From Oxalobacteraceae bacterium CAVE-383 (GTDB lineage Bacteria; Pseudomonadota; Gammaproteobacteria; Burkholderiales; Burkholderiaceae_D), in NCBI GenBank assembly GCA_004134995.1, contig REGP01000003.1:1-64000 (forward strand): DNA of 64,000 bases, in the 5' to 3' direction. A model generated the notes under the pieces. It searched no databases. It was not told the DNA's origin and saw only the letters and a list, made by a program, of their open reading frames with translations. Positions 17,443 to 25,499 of this stretch are shown in pieces (within the stretch, counting starts at the first letter, position 1; each line of letters starts with the position of its first letter). A program made the position numbers and the translations under genes.

Positions 17443-18510
17443 ATGCAGCTGCGCGCCGCGATTTTTGCATGTGTTGCGTGGGCCGGCCTGGCGGGTTTGG
17501 CGGGAATGGGCGCGGCTGCCGTTGCAGCTTCCGATCCGGCGGCGGTCAGCGCGATCGCGCAATACAGCGGCGCCGACCGCACGCAGCGCCTGATCGACGG
17601 CGCAAAAAAGGAAGGCGAGCTGACGCTGTACAGCTCGCTGACGGCGGAAGACCTGGCGGATCTGAACGGCGCGTTCGAAAAGAAATACGGCGTCAAGGTG
17701 AAATTGTGGCGCGCGGCGTCCGACACCATTTTGCAGCGCACGCTGACTGAAGCGAAGGCCAATCGTTTCGACGTCGATGCCATCGACGTCAGCACGCCGA
17801 TGCTGGAAGCGCTGCATCGCGAAAAATTGCTGGTGGCGATCAAATCGCCATACCTGGCGGATATGATCCCGCAGGCCGTGCCGAAGCATCATGAATGGGT
17901 CGGCTCGCGCCTGAACGTATTCGTGCACGCGTACAACACCAAGCTGATCAAGAAGGAAGATCTGCCGAAGACGTATGAGGATCTGCTGGATCCGAAGTGG
18001 AAGGGCAAGCTGAGCATTGAAGGCACCGATGAGGACTGGTTTGCCACGCTGGTCGGCAGCATGGGCGAGAAAAAGGGCTTGCAGCTGTTCCGCGACATCA
18101 AGGCGGCCAATGGCCTGTCGGTGCGCAAGGGACATACGCTGCTGACCCAGATGGTGGCATCGGGCGAGGCGCCGTTTGCGCTGACGGTTTACAACTTTAC
18201 CGCCGACCAGCTCAAGCAAAAGGGCGCGCCGCTCGATTGGTATGTGATGCAGCCGGCGGTTGCCCGCGCCAACGGCCTCGGCATACCGGCGCGGGCGCCG
18301 CATCCGAACGCGGCGATTTTGTATTACGACTTCATTCTCAGCGAAGAAGGCCAGCAGATTCTGTTCAGACGCGGTTTCCTGCCTTCCAGCACCAAGATTC
18401 AGACGCCTTTCAGCAAGATGGCTTTGAAAGTAGTGGACCCGGCGCAAATGCTGGATGACGGCGACAAGTGGACGCGTTTGTACGACCAGATCGTCGTCAA
18501 GGGAAATTAA
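17443..18510 (+). CDS. ABC transporter solute-binding protein, ferric-type family (paralogue 4)
   Basis: A 355-residue protein with a signal peptide (FACVAWAGLAGLAGMGAAA). Landmarks: YSGADRTQRLIDGAKKEG, LTLYSSLTAEDL, FEKKYGVKVKLWR, LLDPKWKGKLSIEG and NAAILYYDFILSEEGQ. It is most like the 22974 protein; both are followed directly by cupin A and cupin B genes, so the gene trio has been duplicated as a unit. The ATG lies two bases after the dehydrogenase stop, which fixes it within the operon. Confidence 0.85.
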   Translation: MQLRAAIFACVAWAGLAGLAGMGAAAVAASDPAAVSAIAQYSGADRTQRLIDGAKKEGELTLYSSLTAEDLADLNGAFEKKYGVKVKLWRAASDTILQRTLTEAKANRFDVDAIDVSTPMLEALHREKLLVAIKSPYLADMIPQAVPKHHEWVGSRLNVFVHAYNTKLIKKEDLPKTYEDLLDPKWKGKLSIEGTDEDWFATLVGSMGEKKGLQLFRDIKAANGLSVRKGHTLLTQMVASGEAPFALTVYNFTADQLKQKGAPLDWYVMQPAVARANGLGIPARAPHPNAAILYYDFILSEEGQQILFRRGFLPSSTKIQTPFSKMALKVVDPAQMLDDGDKWTRLYDQIVVKGN

Positions 18511-18581
18511 TCGTCGACAGTATTTGCAATATCAGGCATCAGCAGTATTGAGCAGTACCGAACAGTAACCAGGAGAGCAGA

Positions 18582-19148
18582 ATGAGCACCGAACAGCCAA
18601 AGAAGGAAAAGTATCACCACAACAAGAACCGCATTTTCGTGCGTGAAGTTTCCGATGCATACAGCCTGAGGGCCGAGCTGGCGCGTCTGCGCGGCATGCC
18701 GCGCGTGCGCCGCGGCGCCGAAATCGACATGACCGACGGCCCGCAGGCATACAGCCGCCATTACGTCGAACCGAAGGACGGCATCACCCAGAACTTCCAC
18801 CTGCACCTGGAAGAGTATTCGCCGGGCGGCAAGTCGCAGAAGCACGGCCACGTCAACGAAGCCGCGTTCTACATTCTCGACGGCGACGGCTATGAAATCC
18901 ATGACGGCATCCGTTACGACTGGACCGCGGGCGATATCGCCATCGTCCACAACAACTGCGTGCATCAGCATTTCAACCGCAGCAACGAAAAGCCTGCGCG
19001 CGCCCTGGTCCTCAAGACCAAGCCGATGTACCTGTTCATGAACATGCTGTTCCAGTATCAGGTCGAGCACCGCACCGATGAAATCGCCGAAGGCGGCGAG
19101 GGCTTCGTGCCGCGTACTGCCGAGGATGATTACAACCATCCGAAGTAA
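18582..19148 (+). CDS. Cupin protein A (copy 1)
   Basis: A 188-residue single-domain cupin. Cupin motif 1 is GGKSQKHGHVNEAAFYILDG, with His-x-His and Glu as metal ligands, and motif 2 is GDIAIVHNNCVHQHFN, with the fourth His ligand. It is probably cytoplasmic (no signal) and metal dependent. The catalytic role is unknown; cupins near Rieske oxygenases include dioxygenases and isomerases of aromatic degradation. It is paired with cupin B 49 bp downstream. The pair recurs at 24193-25383. GGAGAG precedes the ATG. Confidence 0.75.
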   Translation: MSTEQPKKEKYHHNKNRIFVREVSDAYSLRAELARLRGMPRVRRGAEIDMTDGPQAYSRHYVEPKDGITQNFHLHLEEYSPGGKSQKHGHVNEAAFYILDGDGYEIHDGIRYDWTAGDIAIVHNNCVHQHFNRSNEKPARALVLKTKPMYLFMNMLFQYQVEHRTDEIAEGGEGFVPRTAEDDYNHPK

Positions 19149-19197
19149 TCCGCATGCAGTGATGTAGGAAATAACAGTAACAGTAAAGGAAACCGTA

Positions 19198-19800
19198 ATG
19201 GCATGGGGCGAATCGAAAACCTGGTTGACAGGCAACGAAAACAAACATCTGTACCAGGATCTGCTGGACGACGCGGCGGAAGCGCCGGCGCGCAACGGCA
19301 AGCGCAAGAAGGTGGTGCATCCGAATGAAATGCCCTGGGAGATGTCGCGCCAGGGCATCCTCAAGCATCTGCTGAACGAACAGATGAACACGCGCATGGA
19401 GTCGGTGGACGCCTACATGCTGCTGATCCCGCCGGGCAGCCGTTCGGGCAAGCACCGCCATCTGGCCGAGGAGTGCCTGTACGTGGTCGAAGGCCGGGGC
19501 TACGACCAGCACCAGGATTGCGACGTTGAAATCACCGACACGTATCACTGGATCGTGCAGGACGAAGTCAAGCGCTACGACTGGGAAGCGGGCGACGTGA
19601 TCTACATTCCGCCAAATACCGTGCATCAGCATTTCAATGCGGATCCGGACCGGCCGGTGCGTTTGATCTCGGCGATCAACCGCATTTACCAGAAATTTGG
19701 TTTGAACGATATCGAACAGCTGGAAGATGCGCCCGAATACAAGCCGGGCGTCACCTTGACAGCTGAAATGGTAGCGGCGTATTTGAAGCCGAAAAAATAA
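19198..19800 (+). CDS. Cupin protein B (copy 1)
   Basis: A 200-residue cupin. Motif 1: GSRSGKHRHLAEECLYVVEG, with H-x-H and Glu. Motif 2: GDVIYIPPNTVHQHFN. An N-terminal stretch of about 70 residues rich in charged residues precedes the barrel. Its sequence is almost identical to the 24775 protein over long runs, also at the nucleotide level, which implies a recent duplication or gene conversion. It probably forms a functional unit with cupin A, whose copy always lies just upstream. The reaction is unknown. Confidence 0.75.
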   Translation: MAWGESKTWLTGNENKHLYQDLLDDAAEAPARNGKRKKVVHPNEMPWEMSRQGILKHLLNEQMNTRMESVDAYMLLIPPGSRSGKHRHLAEECLYVVEGRGYDQHQDCDVEITDTYHWIVQDEVKRYDWEAGDVIYIPPNTVHQHFNADPDRPVRLISAINRIYQKFGLNDIEQLEDAPEYKPGVTLTAEMVAAYLKPKK

Positions 19801-19879
19801 GGCGTGCTTTCAGGCGCCAGGGGCAACGACGATTTAACGTTTTGGCGATTTTTATTTTTATATAGAGCAGGAGTATCTA

Positions 19880-20995
19880 ATGGCAAAAGACGCAATGGTT
19901 TCGACCGAGCTCGCGAGTAAATTCGCGACCGAAAAAGAAACCCCATACACACGTTGGGTAGCAGCAGAAGGACTCGACATCATCAGCGCCCACTACATCC
20001 CGAGTTTGCTTACGTGCGATCTGAAGCCGTGGGCACGCCGGGGCGGTAATGGCGTATACATCAACCATGAAGCGTCGCGCACATCGAACGACTGCTACGT
20101 TTGCGAAATTCCGCCTGCCAAGCAGCTGGAACCGCAACGCCAGCTGTTCGAAGAAATGATCTACGTTCTGAGCGGCAAGGGTTCGACCACAGTGTGGAAC
20201 GATGCCGGCAAGCGCGTGACATTCGAATGGCAAGCCGGTTCGCTGTTTGCGATTCCATTGAATGCGATCTGCCAGCATTTCAACGGTTCGGGCAAGGATG
20301 CAGCGCGTTTCGTCGCTGTGACCAACGGTCCTGGCGTCATCAATCTGTACGAAGATATGGACTTCATCTTCAAGACCCAGTACGACTTCAAGCAGCGTTT
20401 CTCCGGCGAGCCTGATTATTTCGATAACAAGGGCGAGCAAAAGGGTCTGCTGCTGGAAACCAACTTCGTTGCCGATGCCGTCAACCTGCCGCTGATCAGC
20501 GCCAAGGAACGCGGTGCGGGCGGCGGTCACATCCGCTTCAATATGGCCAAGGGTTCGATGAACAGCCATATCTCGCAATTCCCTATCGGTACGTACAAGA
20601 AGGCCCATTGCCATGGCCCTGGAGCGCACGTCATCATCCTGTCCGGCGAAGGTTACAGCCTGATGTGGCCTGAAGGCGAAGAGCCACGTCGTTACGAATG
20701 GCAAGTCGGTTCAATGGTCGTGCCGCCAAACCTGTGGTTCCACCAGCATTTCAACACCGGCACCACACCGGCGCGTTACCTGGCGTTCAAGCACGAAGTC
20801 GTTTCGATCCGCAATGCGCAAGGCGTGCCGAAGGCATGGATCAGCAAGCGCGTCGGCGGCGACCAGATCGATTACGCGGACGAAAGCCCGGTTGTGCGCG
20901 ATCTGTTCAAGGATGCATTGTCGAAACACGGCCTGGAACCCCGCATGGCCGATGCCTATCAGGCAGAGCTGGCGGATTTGCCACCGAAGCAATAA
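19880..20995 (+). CDS. Two-domain cupin (bicupin) of gentisate-dioxygenase-like architecture
   Basis: A 371-residue protein with two cupin barrels. The C-terminal barrel has intact metal-site features (YKKAHCHGPGAHVIILSGEG and VVPPNLWFHQHFN). The N-terminal barrel has the right shape (MIYVLSGKGSTTVW, IPLNAICQHFN), but its motif-1 His pair is replaced by Gln-Arg-Gln in LEPQRQLFEEM, so it is probably metal-free. Gentisate and 1-hydroxy-2-naphthoate dioxygenases share this bicupin plan with one active barrel. A ring-cleavage role would fill the missing step of the pathway (inference). It is the last gene of the run; AT-rich sequence follows. Confidence 0.7.
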   Translation: MAKDAMVSTELASKFATEKETPYTRWVAAEGLDIISAHYIPSLLTCDLKPWARRGGNGVYINHEASRTSNDCYVCEIPPAKQLEPQRQLFEEMIYVLSGKGSTTVWNDAGKRVTFEWQAGSLFAIPLNAICQHFNGSGKDAARFVAVTNGPGVINLYEDMDFIFKTQYDFKQRFSGEPDYFDNKGEQKGLLLETNFVADAVNLPLISAKERGAGGGHIRFNMAKGSMNSHISQFPIGTYKKAHCHGPGAHVIILSGEGYSLMWPEGEEPRRYEWQVGSMVVPPNLWFHQHFNTGTTPARYLAFKHEVVSIRNAQGVPKAWISKRVGGDQIDYADESPVVRDLFKDALSKHGLEPRMADAYQAELADLPPKQ

Positions 20996-21187
20996 GTAAA
21001 TTTGAAGTAAATAAACTATAGTTTTTTTAAAGAATCTGTAGTTTTTTGTTAACGATTGAAGCAGTTGTTACGTGTCCATGACTGTTTTATCAATTGTTGA
21101 GAAACTTTTAGTGTAAGGTTCGGTTAAGGATTGGTTCACAGACGCAGTCAAGGTGTGTAGGTGAAATTGGTACGCCAGTCTTTAATC

Positions 21188-21212
21188 GGACCGGTGTTTC
21201 GTATATCAGAAC
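21188..21212 (+). promoter_or_regulatory. Putative IclR-type composite operator upstream of the porin
   Basis: Boxes GGACC / GTTTC / AGAAC with 3-nt and 7-nt spacers, 72 bp before the porin start. The intergenic region 20996-21284 is otherwise AT-rich and holds a short AAACTATAGTTT palindrome followed by T residues near 21013-21028, possibly a weak terminator of the upstream run. Confidence 0.55.
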
Positions 21213-21284
21213 CACGGCAGTGGCGATGCGAAATGCCTTTATTCGCAGTAACAGCAATCGAATTTATTCACGGAGGGGACCTCA

Positions 21285-22520
21285 ATGTTGGACACGAAAA
21301 GCAAGATTTTGGCAGCAGCAATTGGCGCAGCGTTTGCCTTGCCGATGGCGGCGCAGGCTCAAACGAACGTCACCGTCTACGGTAAGCTTTATCCCGATTT
21401 TTATCATTCGAACACCACGGCCGGTTTGGCTGGCGGTTCGCGTACCAGCAGCATTGGCCCAACGGCCACAGGTGCTCCATCGACCAACGTCACAGCCATG
21501 GATTCGCCGAACTCCCGTTTGGGGTTCAAGGGCACTGAAGACCTGGGCGACGGCCTGAAAGCCATCTTCCAATTGGAAATGGGCTTCAGCTCCGATACCG
21601 GCCAGGCCAGCGACGCCAGCGCACCGTTCAGCCGCAATACTTTCGTCGGCCTGTCCGGCGGTTTCGGCACGATCAAGCTGGGTAACATGGATACCGTCTA
21701 CAAGGAACTCGGCGACCACATCGACTTCCTGGGCATTTCCAGCGGCAACTTCATGGCCCTGAGCAATGTGCTGTCGAAGGCAACATTCACGACCAACAGC
21801 GCCAACAGCTTCCACTTGCGCCGTACAAACAGCTTCTACTACACATCGCCGACAATCGGCGGCTTCACTGGCTTGTTCGACTGGTCGCCCAATGAAGTTG
21901 CAGGCAACGCTTCCGCAGGCGTGATTTCGACCGGTGTGACATACGAAGGCGGCCCGATCTACGCGGCGCTGGCGTATGAACAGCACAAAGACATGTTCGG
22001 CGGCTCGTTTGGTACGTTCAACAACGGCACCACGACAAGTAGCGCTACGAGCACATCAGCCACGCCGGCTGGCTTGAGCTCGAAAGACCAGGCTATTCGC
22101 GGAACATTCCAATGGCAGTTCGATAACAACTTCCAATTGGAAACCAACGTGGCGTATCTGAAGTATACGGAAAGCGGTCAGACTGCTGCCGGCAAGTTCG
22201 ATACCTACAAGCACTACACATGGTCCGTAGGCGCCCGTAAGCAATTGGCCGCGTGGACTTTGGTGAGTACCTATGGCCAGGCTCAGGCAGGCAGCTGTAC
22301 CCTGACAGGCGGCGTCAATTGCGACACCTACGGCCTGCAAGCCCGCATGCTGAATCTTGGCGCAGGTTATTCGCTGTCGAAGCGCACCATGCTGTTCGGC
22401 GTGTATTCGTATTATGGCAACACCACCGGTGTCGGCAGCAACCTGCAGATCAACAGCGCCAAGCCGGCTGCAGGTGTGGATCAAAGCACATTCGCTCTGG
22501 GTATCAGCCACAGCTTCTAA
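21285..22520 (+). CDS. Gram-negative outer membrane porin
   Basis: A 411-residue porin of the betaproteobacterial OmpC-like family. A signal peptide (AAAIGAAFALPMAAQAQ) is followed by the first strand NVTVYGKLYPDFY. Other landmarks are SRLGFKGTEDLGDGLKAIFQ and the terminal strand ending in Phe (ALGISHSF), as needed for outer membrane assembly. Such porins let small hydrophilic substrates into the periplasm. The operator-like site upstream and the neighbouring binding proteins suggest it is co-regulated for uptake of the pathway substrate. GGAGGGGAC precedes the ATG and a strong terminator follows. Confidence 0.9.
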   Translation: MLDTKSKILAAAIGAAFALPMAAQAQTNVTVYGKLYPDFYHSNTTAGLAGGSRTSSIGPTATGAPSTNVTAMDSPNSRLGFKGTEDLGDGLKAIFQLEMGFSSDTGQASDASAPFSRNTFVGLSGGFGTIKLGNMDTVYKELGDHIDFLGISSGNFMALSNVLSKATFTTNSANSFHLRRTNSFYYTSPTIGGFTGLFDWSPNEVAGNASAGVISTGVTYEGGPIYAALAYEQHKDMFGGSFGTFNNGTTTSSATSTSATPAGLSSKDQAIRGTFQWQFDNNFQLETNVAYLKYTESGQTAAGKFDTYKHYTWSVGARKQLAAWTLVSTYGQAQAGSCTLTGGVNCDTYGLQARMLNLGAGYSLSKRTMLFGVYSYYGNTTGVGSNLQINSAKPAAGVDQSTFALGISHSF

Positions 22521-22534
22521 TGCTTTTGCAGTGA

Positions 22535-22569
22535 ACAAAAAACGGGTCGCAGTCTGACCCGTTTTTTGT
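22535..22569 (+). terminator. Rho-independent terminator after the porin gene
   Basis: A perfect 14-bp stem (22535-22548 with 22556-22569) contains ACGGGTC and its complement, a 7-nt loop and an A-run/T-run on the two sides. It lies 15 bp after the porin stop. Confidence 0.9.
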
Positions 22570-22615
22570 CCGTCTGAAATTCGTGCAGACGCATCTGTTT
22601 GCCGAGGAAGGAATA

Positions 22616-22801
22616 ATGCAGGTCTTTACGTTATGTCTGTCATTTTTGGCCGCGGGCCTGTTCCCCGCGCAGGGCATGGCGTTATCAGGGCGGGCCGGAA
22701 CCTCTGGCAAGCCGCAGCAATCAGCAGGTCCGGATTTTCAGGCGCCGATCGTGAGCATGATCCCATCGGCGGCATTAACAATTTCCCACAGAATTCAGTA
22801 A
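22616..22801 (+). CDS. Possible small exported protein, unrecognised
   Basis: A 61-codon frame with a good ribosome site (GAGGAAGGA, 5 bases before the ATG) encodes a hydrophobic N-terminus VFTLCLSFLAAGLFPAQG that could be a signal peptide, then a Ser/Gly/Pro-rich tail. There is no known domain. It sits in the 450-bp gap between the porin terminator and the next binding protein; the remainder of that gap (22802-22973) shows nothing I can name. It could be a chance frame or a remnant. Confidence 0.3.
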   Translation: MQVFTLCLSFLAAGLFPAQGMALSGRAGTSGKPQQSAGPDFQAPIVSMIPSAALTISHRIQ

Positions 22802-22973
22802 AAGCGGGCTGCCGGCGGCGGTAGCCGACGGCGTCGCATTCATCGTATTATTCGTCACAGCAAAATAGCGGGGACGCCCAGAGGCCAGCAAATAGGCCAG
22901 CGAGACCGGCGACCGGTCTCCACACTGAAGCAGCACAGGATTTTTACCAACTAATAATGAAGGGTCTACCATA

Positions 22974-24062
22974 ATGTACAAGCAGAATTCCAGGCGCGGC
23001 ATGCTCAAGACGGTTTTGGGCAGCGCAACGGCCATTGCATTACTGTCGATGGGCGGTTCCGCCTTTGCCCAGGCAACGGTCGCAACGCCGGCTGTCATCG
23101 CCGCCGCGACTTATACCGGCGCCGATCGCGAACAACGCCTGATCGAAGGTGCGAAAAAGGAAGGCAATCAACTGACCATCTACACGTCGGCGCCCACCGA
23201 CGACATGGCTGTGTTTACGGCAGCGTTCGAAAAGAAATACGGCATCAAGGTCAAGGTCTGGCGTTCAGGTTCGGAAAACGTCCTGCAGCGCACCGTCACG
23301 GAAGGCCGCGCCGGCCGTTTCGATCCGGACGTCGTCGACACCAACGGTCCTGAACTGGAATCGCTGCACCGCGAACAGATGCTGCAAGCGGTCAAGACGC
23401 CTTACCTGGCCGACCTGATCAAGCCGGCCATCCTGCCGCACGGCGAATGGGTCAGCTCGCGCCTGAACATTTTCACGCAAGCCTATAACACCAACGTCGT
23501 GAAGAAGGCCGATCTGCCGAAGACCTACTACGATCTGCTGGATCCGAAATGGAAAGGCAAGCTGGGCGTCGAGGCCGAAGATCTGGACTGGTTCGCCAGC
23601 GTGATCACGGAATTGGGCGAAGCCAAAGGCTTGCAATTGTTCAGGGACATCGTCAAGACCAACGGCATCTCGGTGCGCAAGGGCCATACGCTGCTGGCCA
23701 ACCTGGTGTCTTCCGGCGAAGTGCCGCTGTCGCTGACCATCTATAACTACAAGGCCGAGCAGTTGCATAACAAGGGCGCGCCGATCCAGTGGTTTGCGAT
23801 CGCGCCGGCATTTGCCCGCCCGAACGGCATCGGCATGCTGCGCCGCGCGCCGCATCCGAACGCTGCCGCGCTGTACTTCGATTTCATGCTGGGCGATGCC
23901 CAGCAGATCATGTTGAAGCTGAACTACGTCCCGACCAGCAAAAAGGCCGATACGCCTTTGAACAAGATCCCGCTGAAGTTCGTCGATCCGAAGGTTACCC
24001 TGGATGAAAACGAAAAATGGCGCAATCTGTACGAAGAGATCATCACCAAGCAGTCGAAGTAA
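22974..24062 (+). CDS. ABC transporter solute-binding protein, ferric-type family (paralogue 5)
   Basis: A 362-residue protein with a signal peptide (VLGSATAIALLSMGGSAFAQ; an RRGML start could even be read as Tat-like). Landmarks: YTGADREQRLIEGAKKEG, FEKKYGIKVKVWRSG, LLDPKWKGKLGVEAE and NAAALYFDFMLGDAQQ. It resembles the 17443 protein most and, like it, is followed by cupin A and cupin B genes. No second permease or ATPase of this family is present, so it presumably shares the 11304-14198 core or has a sensory or binding role. Confidence 0.85.
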   Translation: MYKQNSRRGMLKTVLGSATAIALLSMGGSAFAQATVATPAVIAAATYTGADREQRLIEGAKKEGNQLTIYTSAPTDDMAVFTAAFEKKYGIKVKVWRSGSENVLQRTVTEGRAGRFDPDVVDTNGPELESLHREQMLQAVKTPYLADLIKPAILPHGEWVSSRLNIFTQAYNTNVVKKADLPKTYYDLLDPKWKGKLGVEAEDLDWFASVITELGEAKGLQLFRDIVKTNGISVRKGHTLLANLVSSGEVPLSLTIYNYKAEQLHNKGAPIQWFAIAPAFARPNGIGMLRRAPHPNAAALYFDFMLGDAQQIMLKLNYVPTSKKADTPLNKIPLKFVDPKVTLDENEKWRNLYEEIITKQSK

Positions 24063-24113
24063 GACGAAGTCGATTCGCCAGGTTTAGTTGCTGTATCTCA
24101 GATGAAGTCGGAA

Positions 24114-24168
24114 AGTGCCGGCCGAGTGTTGCAAGCGGATTGCTTGCGGCGCCTGGCCGGCGCTTTTT
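24114..24168 (+). terminator. Terminator-like hairpin between binding protein and cupin A
   Basis: A branched hairpin: an outer 10-bp stem of AGTGCCGGCC with GGCCGGCGCT (one G-T pair), an inner GCAAGC/GCTTGC stem, then TTTTT. It may partly terminate transcription after the binding protein gene and so set a lower level for the cupin genes. Confidence 0.5.
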
Positions 24169-24192
24169 CGATTCGAAATAAAAGGAAATACC

Positions 24193-24744
24193 ATGGGTAA
24201 GGAATCACATTACGACAATCCCAAGCCGCGCGTGTTTCTGCGCGGGATTGCGGGCGCCTACAATCTGGGCGACGAGCTCAAGCGCCTGCGCAGCCTGCCG
24301 CGCGTGATCAAGGGCACGGAACTGGACTTTTCGACCGGACCGCAATCGTTCAGCAAGCACTTCGTGGAGCCGGTCGACGGCATGACGCAGACGCTGCACG
24401 TGCATCTGGAAGAATACGCGCCGGGCGGCCGCACGCAAAAGCACGGCCACGTCAACGAAGCGGCGTTCTACATCCTGGACGGCACCGGCTACGAAATCCA
24501 TGACGGCATCCGTTACGACTGGGACGCGGGCGACATCGCCATCGTCCACAACAACTGCGTGCATCAGCATTTCAACAAGGATCCGAACAAGCCGGCGCGG
24601 GCGCTGGTGCTGAAGCCGAAGCCGATGATGATGTTCATGAACCTGCTGTTCCAGAAAATGGTCATTCCGCGTCCGAAGGAGCCGACCGAATTCGGCCCTT
24701 ACACGCCGCGCAAGCTGGAAACCAACTACAACCACGACGAGTAA
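24193..24744 (+). CDS. Cupin protein A (copy 2)
   Basis: A 183-residue cupin, paralogue of the 18582 protein. Motif 1 is GGRTQKHGHVNEAAFYILDG and motif 2 GDIAIVHNNCVHQHFN; the metal ligands are all conserved. Much of the barrel is identical to copy 1, while the ends differ (GKESHYDNPKPRVFLRG here). The ATG at 24193 follows AAAGGAAATACC; an upstream in-frame start at 24115 would lie in the hairpin and is rejected. It is linked to cupin B copy 2 by a 30-bp gap. Confidence 0.75.
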   Translation: MGKESHYDNPKPRVFLRGIAGAYNLGDELKRLRSLPRVIKGTELDFSTGPQSFSKHFVEPVDGMTQTLHVHLEEYAPGGRTQKHGHVNEAAFYILDGTGYEIHDGIRYDWDAGDIAIVHNNCVHQHFNKDPNKPARALVLKPKPMMMFMNLLFQKMVIPRPKEPTEFGPYTPRKLETNYNHDE

Positions 24745-24774
24745 TCCGACACACGTACTATCAAGGAGGCCATC

Positions 24775-25383
24775 ATGGCATGGAGCGAATCGAAAGCCTG
24801 GTTGACAGGCACGGAGAACAAAGAGCTGTACCAGGACCTGCTGGACGACGCGGCGGCGGCGCCGGCGCGCAACGGCAAGCGCAAGAAGGTGGTGCATCCG
24901 AATGAAATGCCTTGGGAGATGTCGCGCCAGGGCATCCTGAAGCATCTGCTGAACGAACAGATGAACACCCGCATGGAGTCGGTCGACGCCTACATGCAAT
25001 TGATTCCGCCGGGCAGCCGTTCGGGCAAGCACCGCCATCTGGCCGAAGAGTGCCTGTATGTGGTCGAAGGCCGCGGCTACGATCTGCACCAGGATTGCGA
25101 TGTTGAAATCACCGACACCTACCACTGGATCGTGCAGGACGAAGTCAAGCGCTACGATTGGGAAGCGGGCGACGTGATCTATATCCCGCCAAATACCGTG
25201 CATCAGCATTTCAATGCCGACCCGGACCGGCCTGCGCGCCTGATCTCGGCGATCAACCGCATTTATCAGAAATTCGGTCTGAACGATATCGAACAACTGG
25301 AAGATGCGCCTGAATACAAGCCGGGCATCACGCTGACGCCGGAAATGGTGGCCGACTACCTGAAGTCGAAGGTCAAGGCGTAA
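24775..25383 (+). CDS. Cupin protein B (copy 2)
   Basis: A 202-residue cupin, near-identical to the 19198 protein (the segment from PARNGKRKKVVHPNEMPWEM through the barrel differs in only a few residues). Motif 1 is GSRSGKHRHLAEECLYVVEG, motif 2 GDVIYIPPNTVHQHFN. AAGGAGG lies before the ATG. The high identity shows recent duplication; the reaction is unknown. An MFS carrier gene follows. Confidence 0.75.
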   Translation: MAWSESKAWLTGTENKELYQDLLDDAAAAPARNGKRKKVVHPNEMPWEMSRQGILKHLLNEQMNTRMESVDAYMQLIPPGSRSGKHRHLAEECLYVVEGRGYDLHQDCDVEITDTYHWIVQDEVKRYDWEAGDVIYIPPNTVHQHFNADPDRPARLISAINRIYQKFGLNDIEQLEDAPEYKPGITLTPEMVADYLKSKVKA

Positions 25384-25499
25384 TCGAGGTTCAAGTCACA
25401 ACTGCATCTGTCGCGGCAAGCCCAGGAAGTTCGCCGCGGCGAAGCGGAAGCATTAACACAGGATCAAAACGCAGAATAAAAAAAATATAAGGAGAGACC

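Noticed and set aside
14129-17470. A 1113-codon open frame on the minus strand opposite binding protein 3, the Rieske oxygenase and the dehydrogenase
   Set aside because: His/Arg/Gln-rich composition without any family motif, fully antisense to three well-supported genes; a codon-bias shadow of GC-rich DNA.
21005-21045. AT-rich AAACTATAGTTT palindrome with T-runs as a terminator after the bicupin
   Set aside because: Six-bp AT-only stem without loop is too weak to call; mentioned only in the description of the gap.
22775-22972. Minus-strand frame of 65 codons before binding protein 5
   Set aside because: No ribosome site, no recognisable domain; it overlaps the possible small exported gene only at its end. 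Not strong enough to list as a gene.
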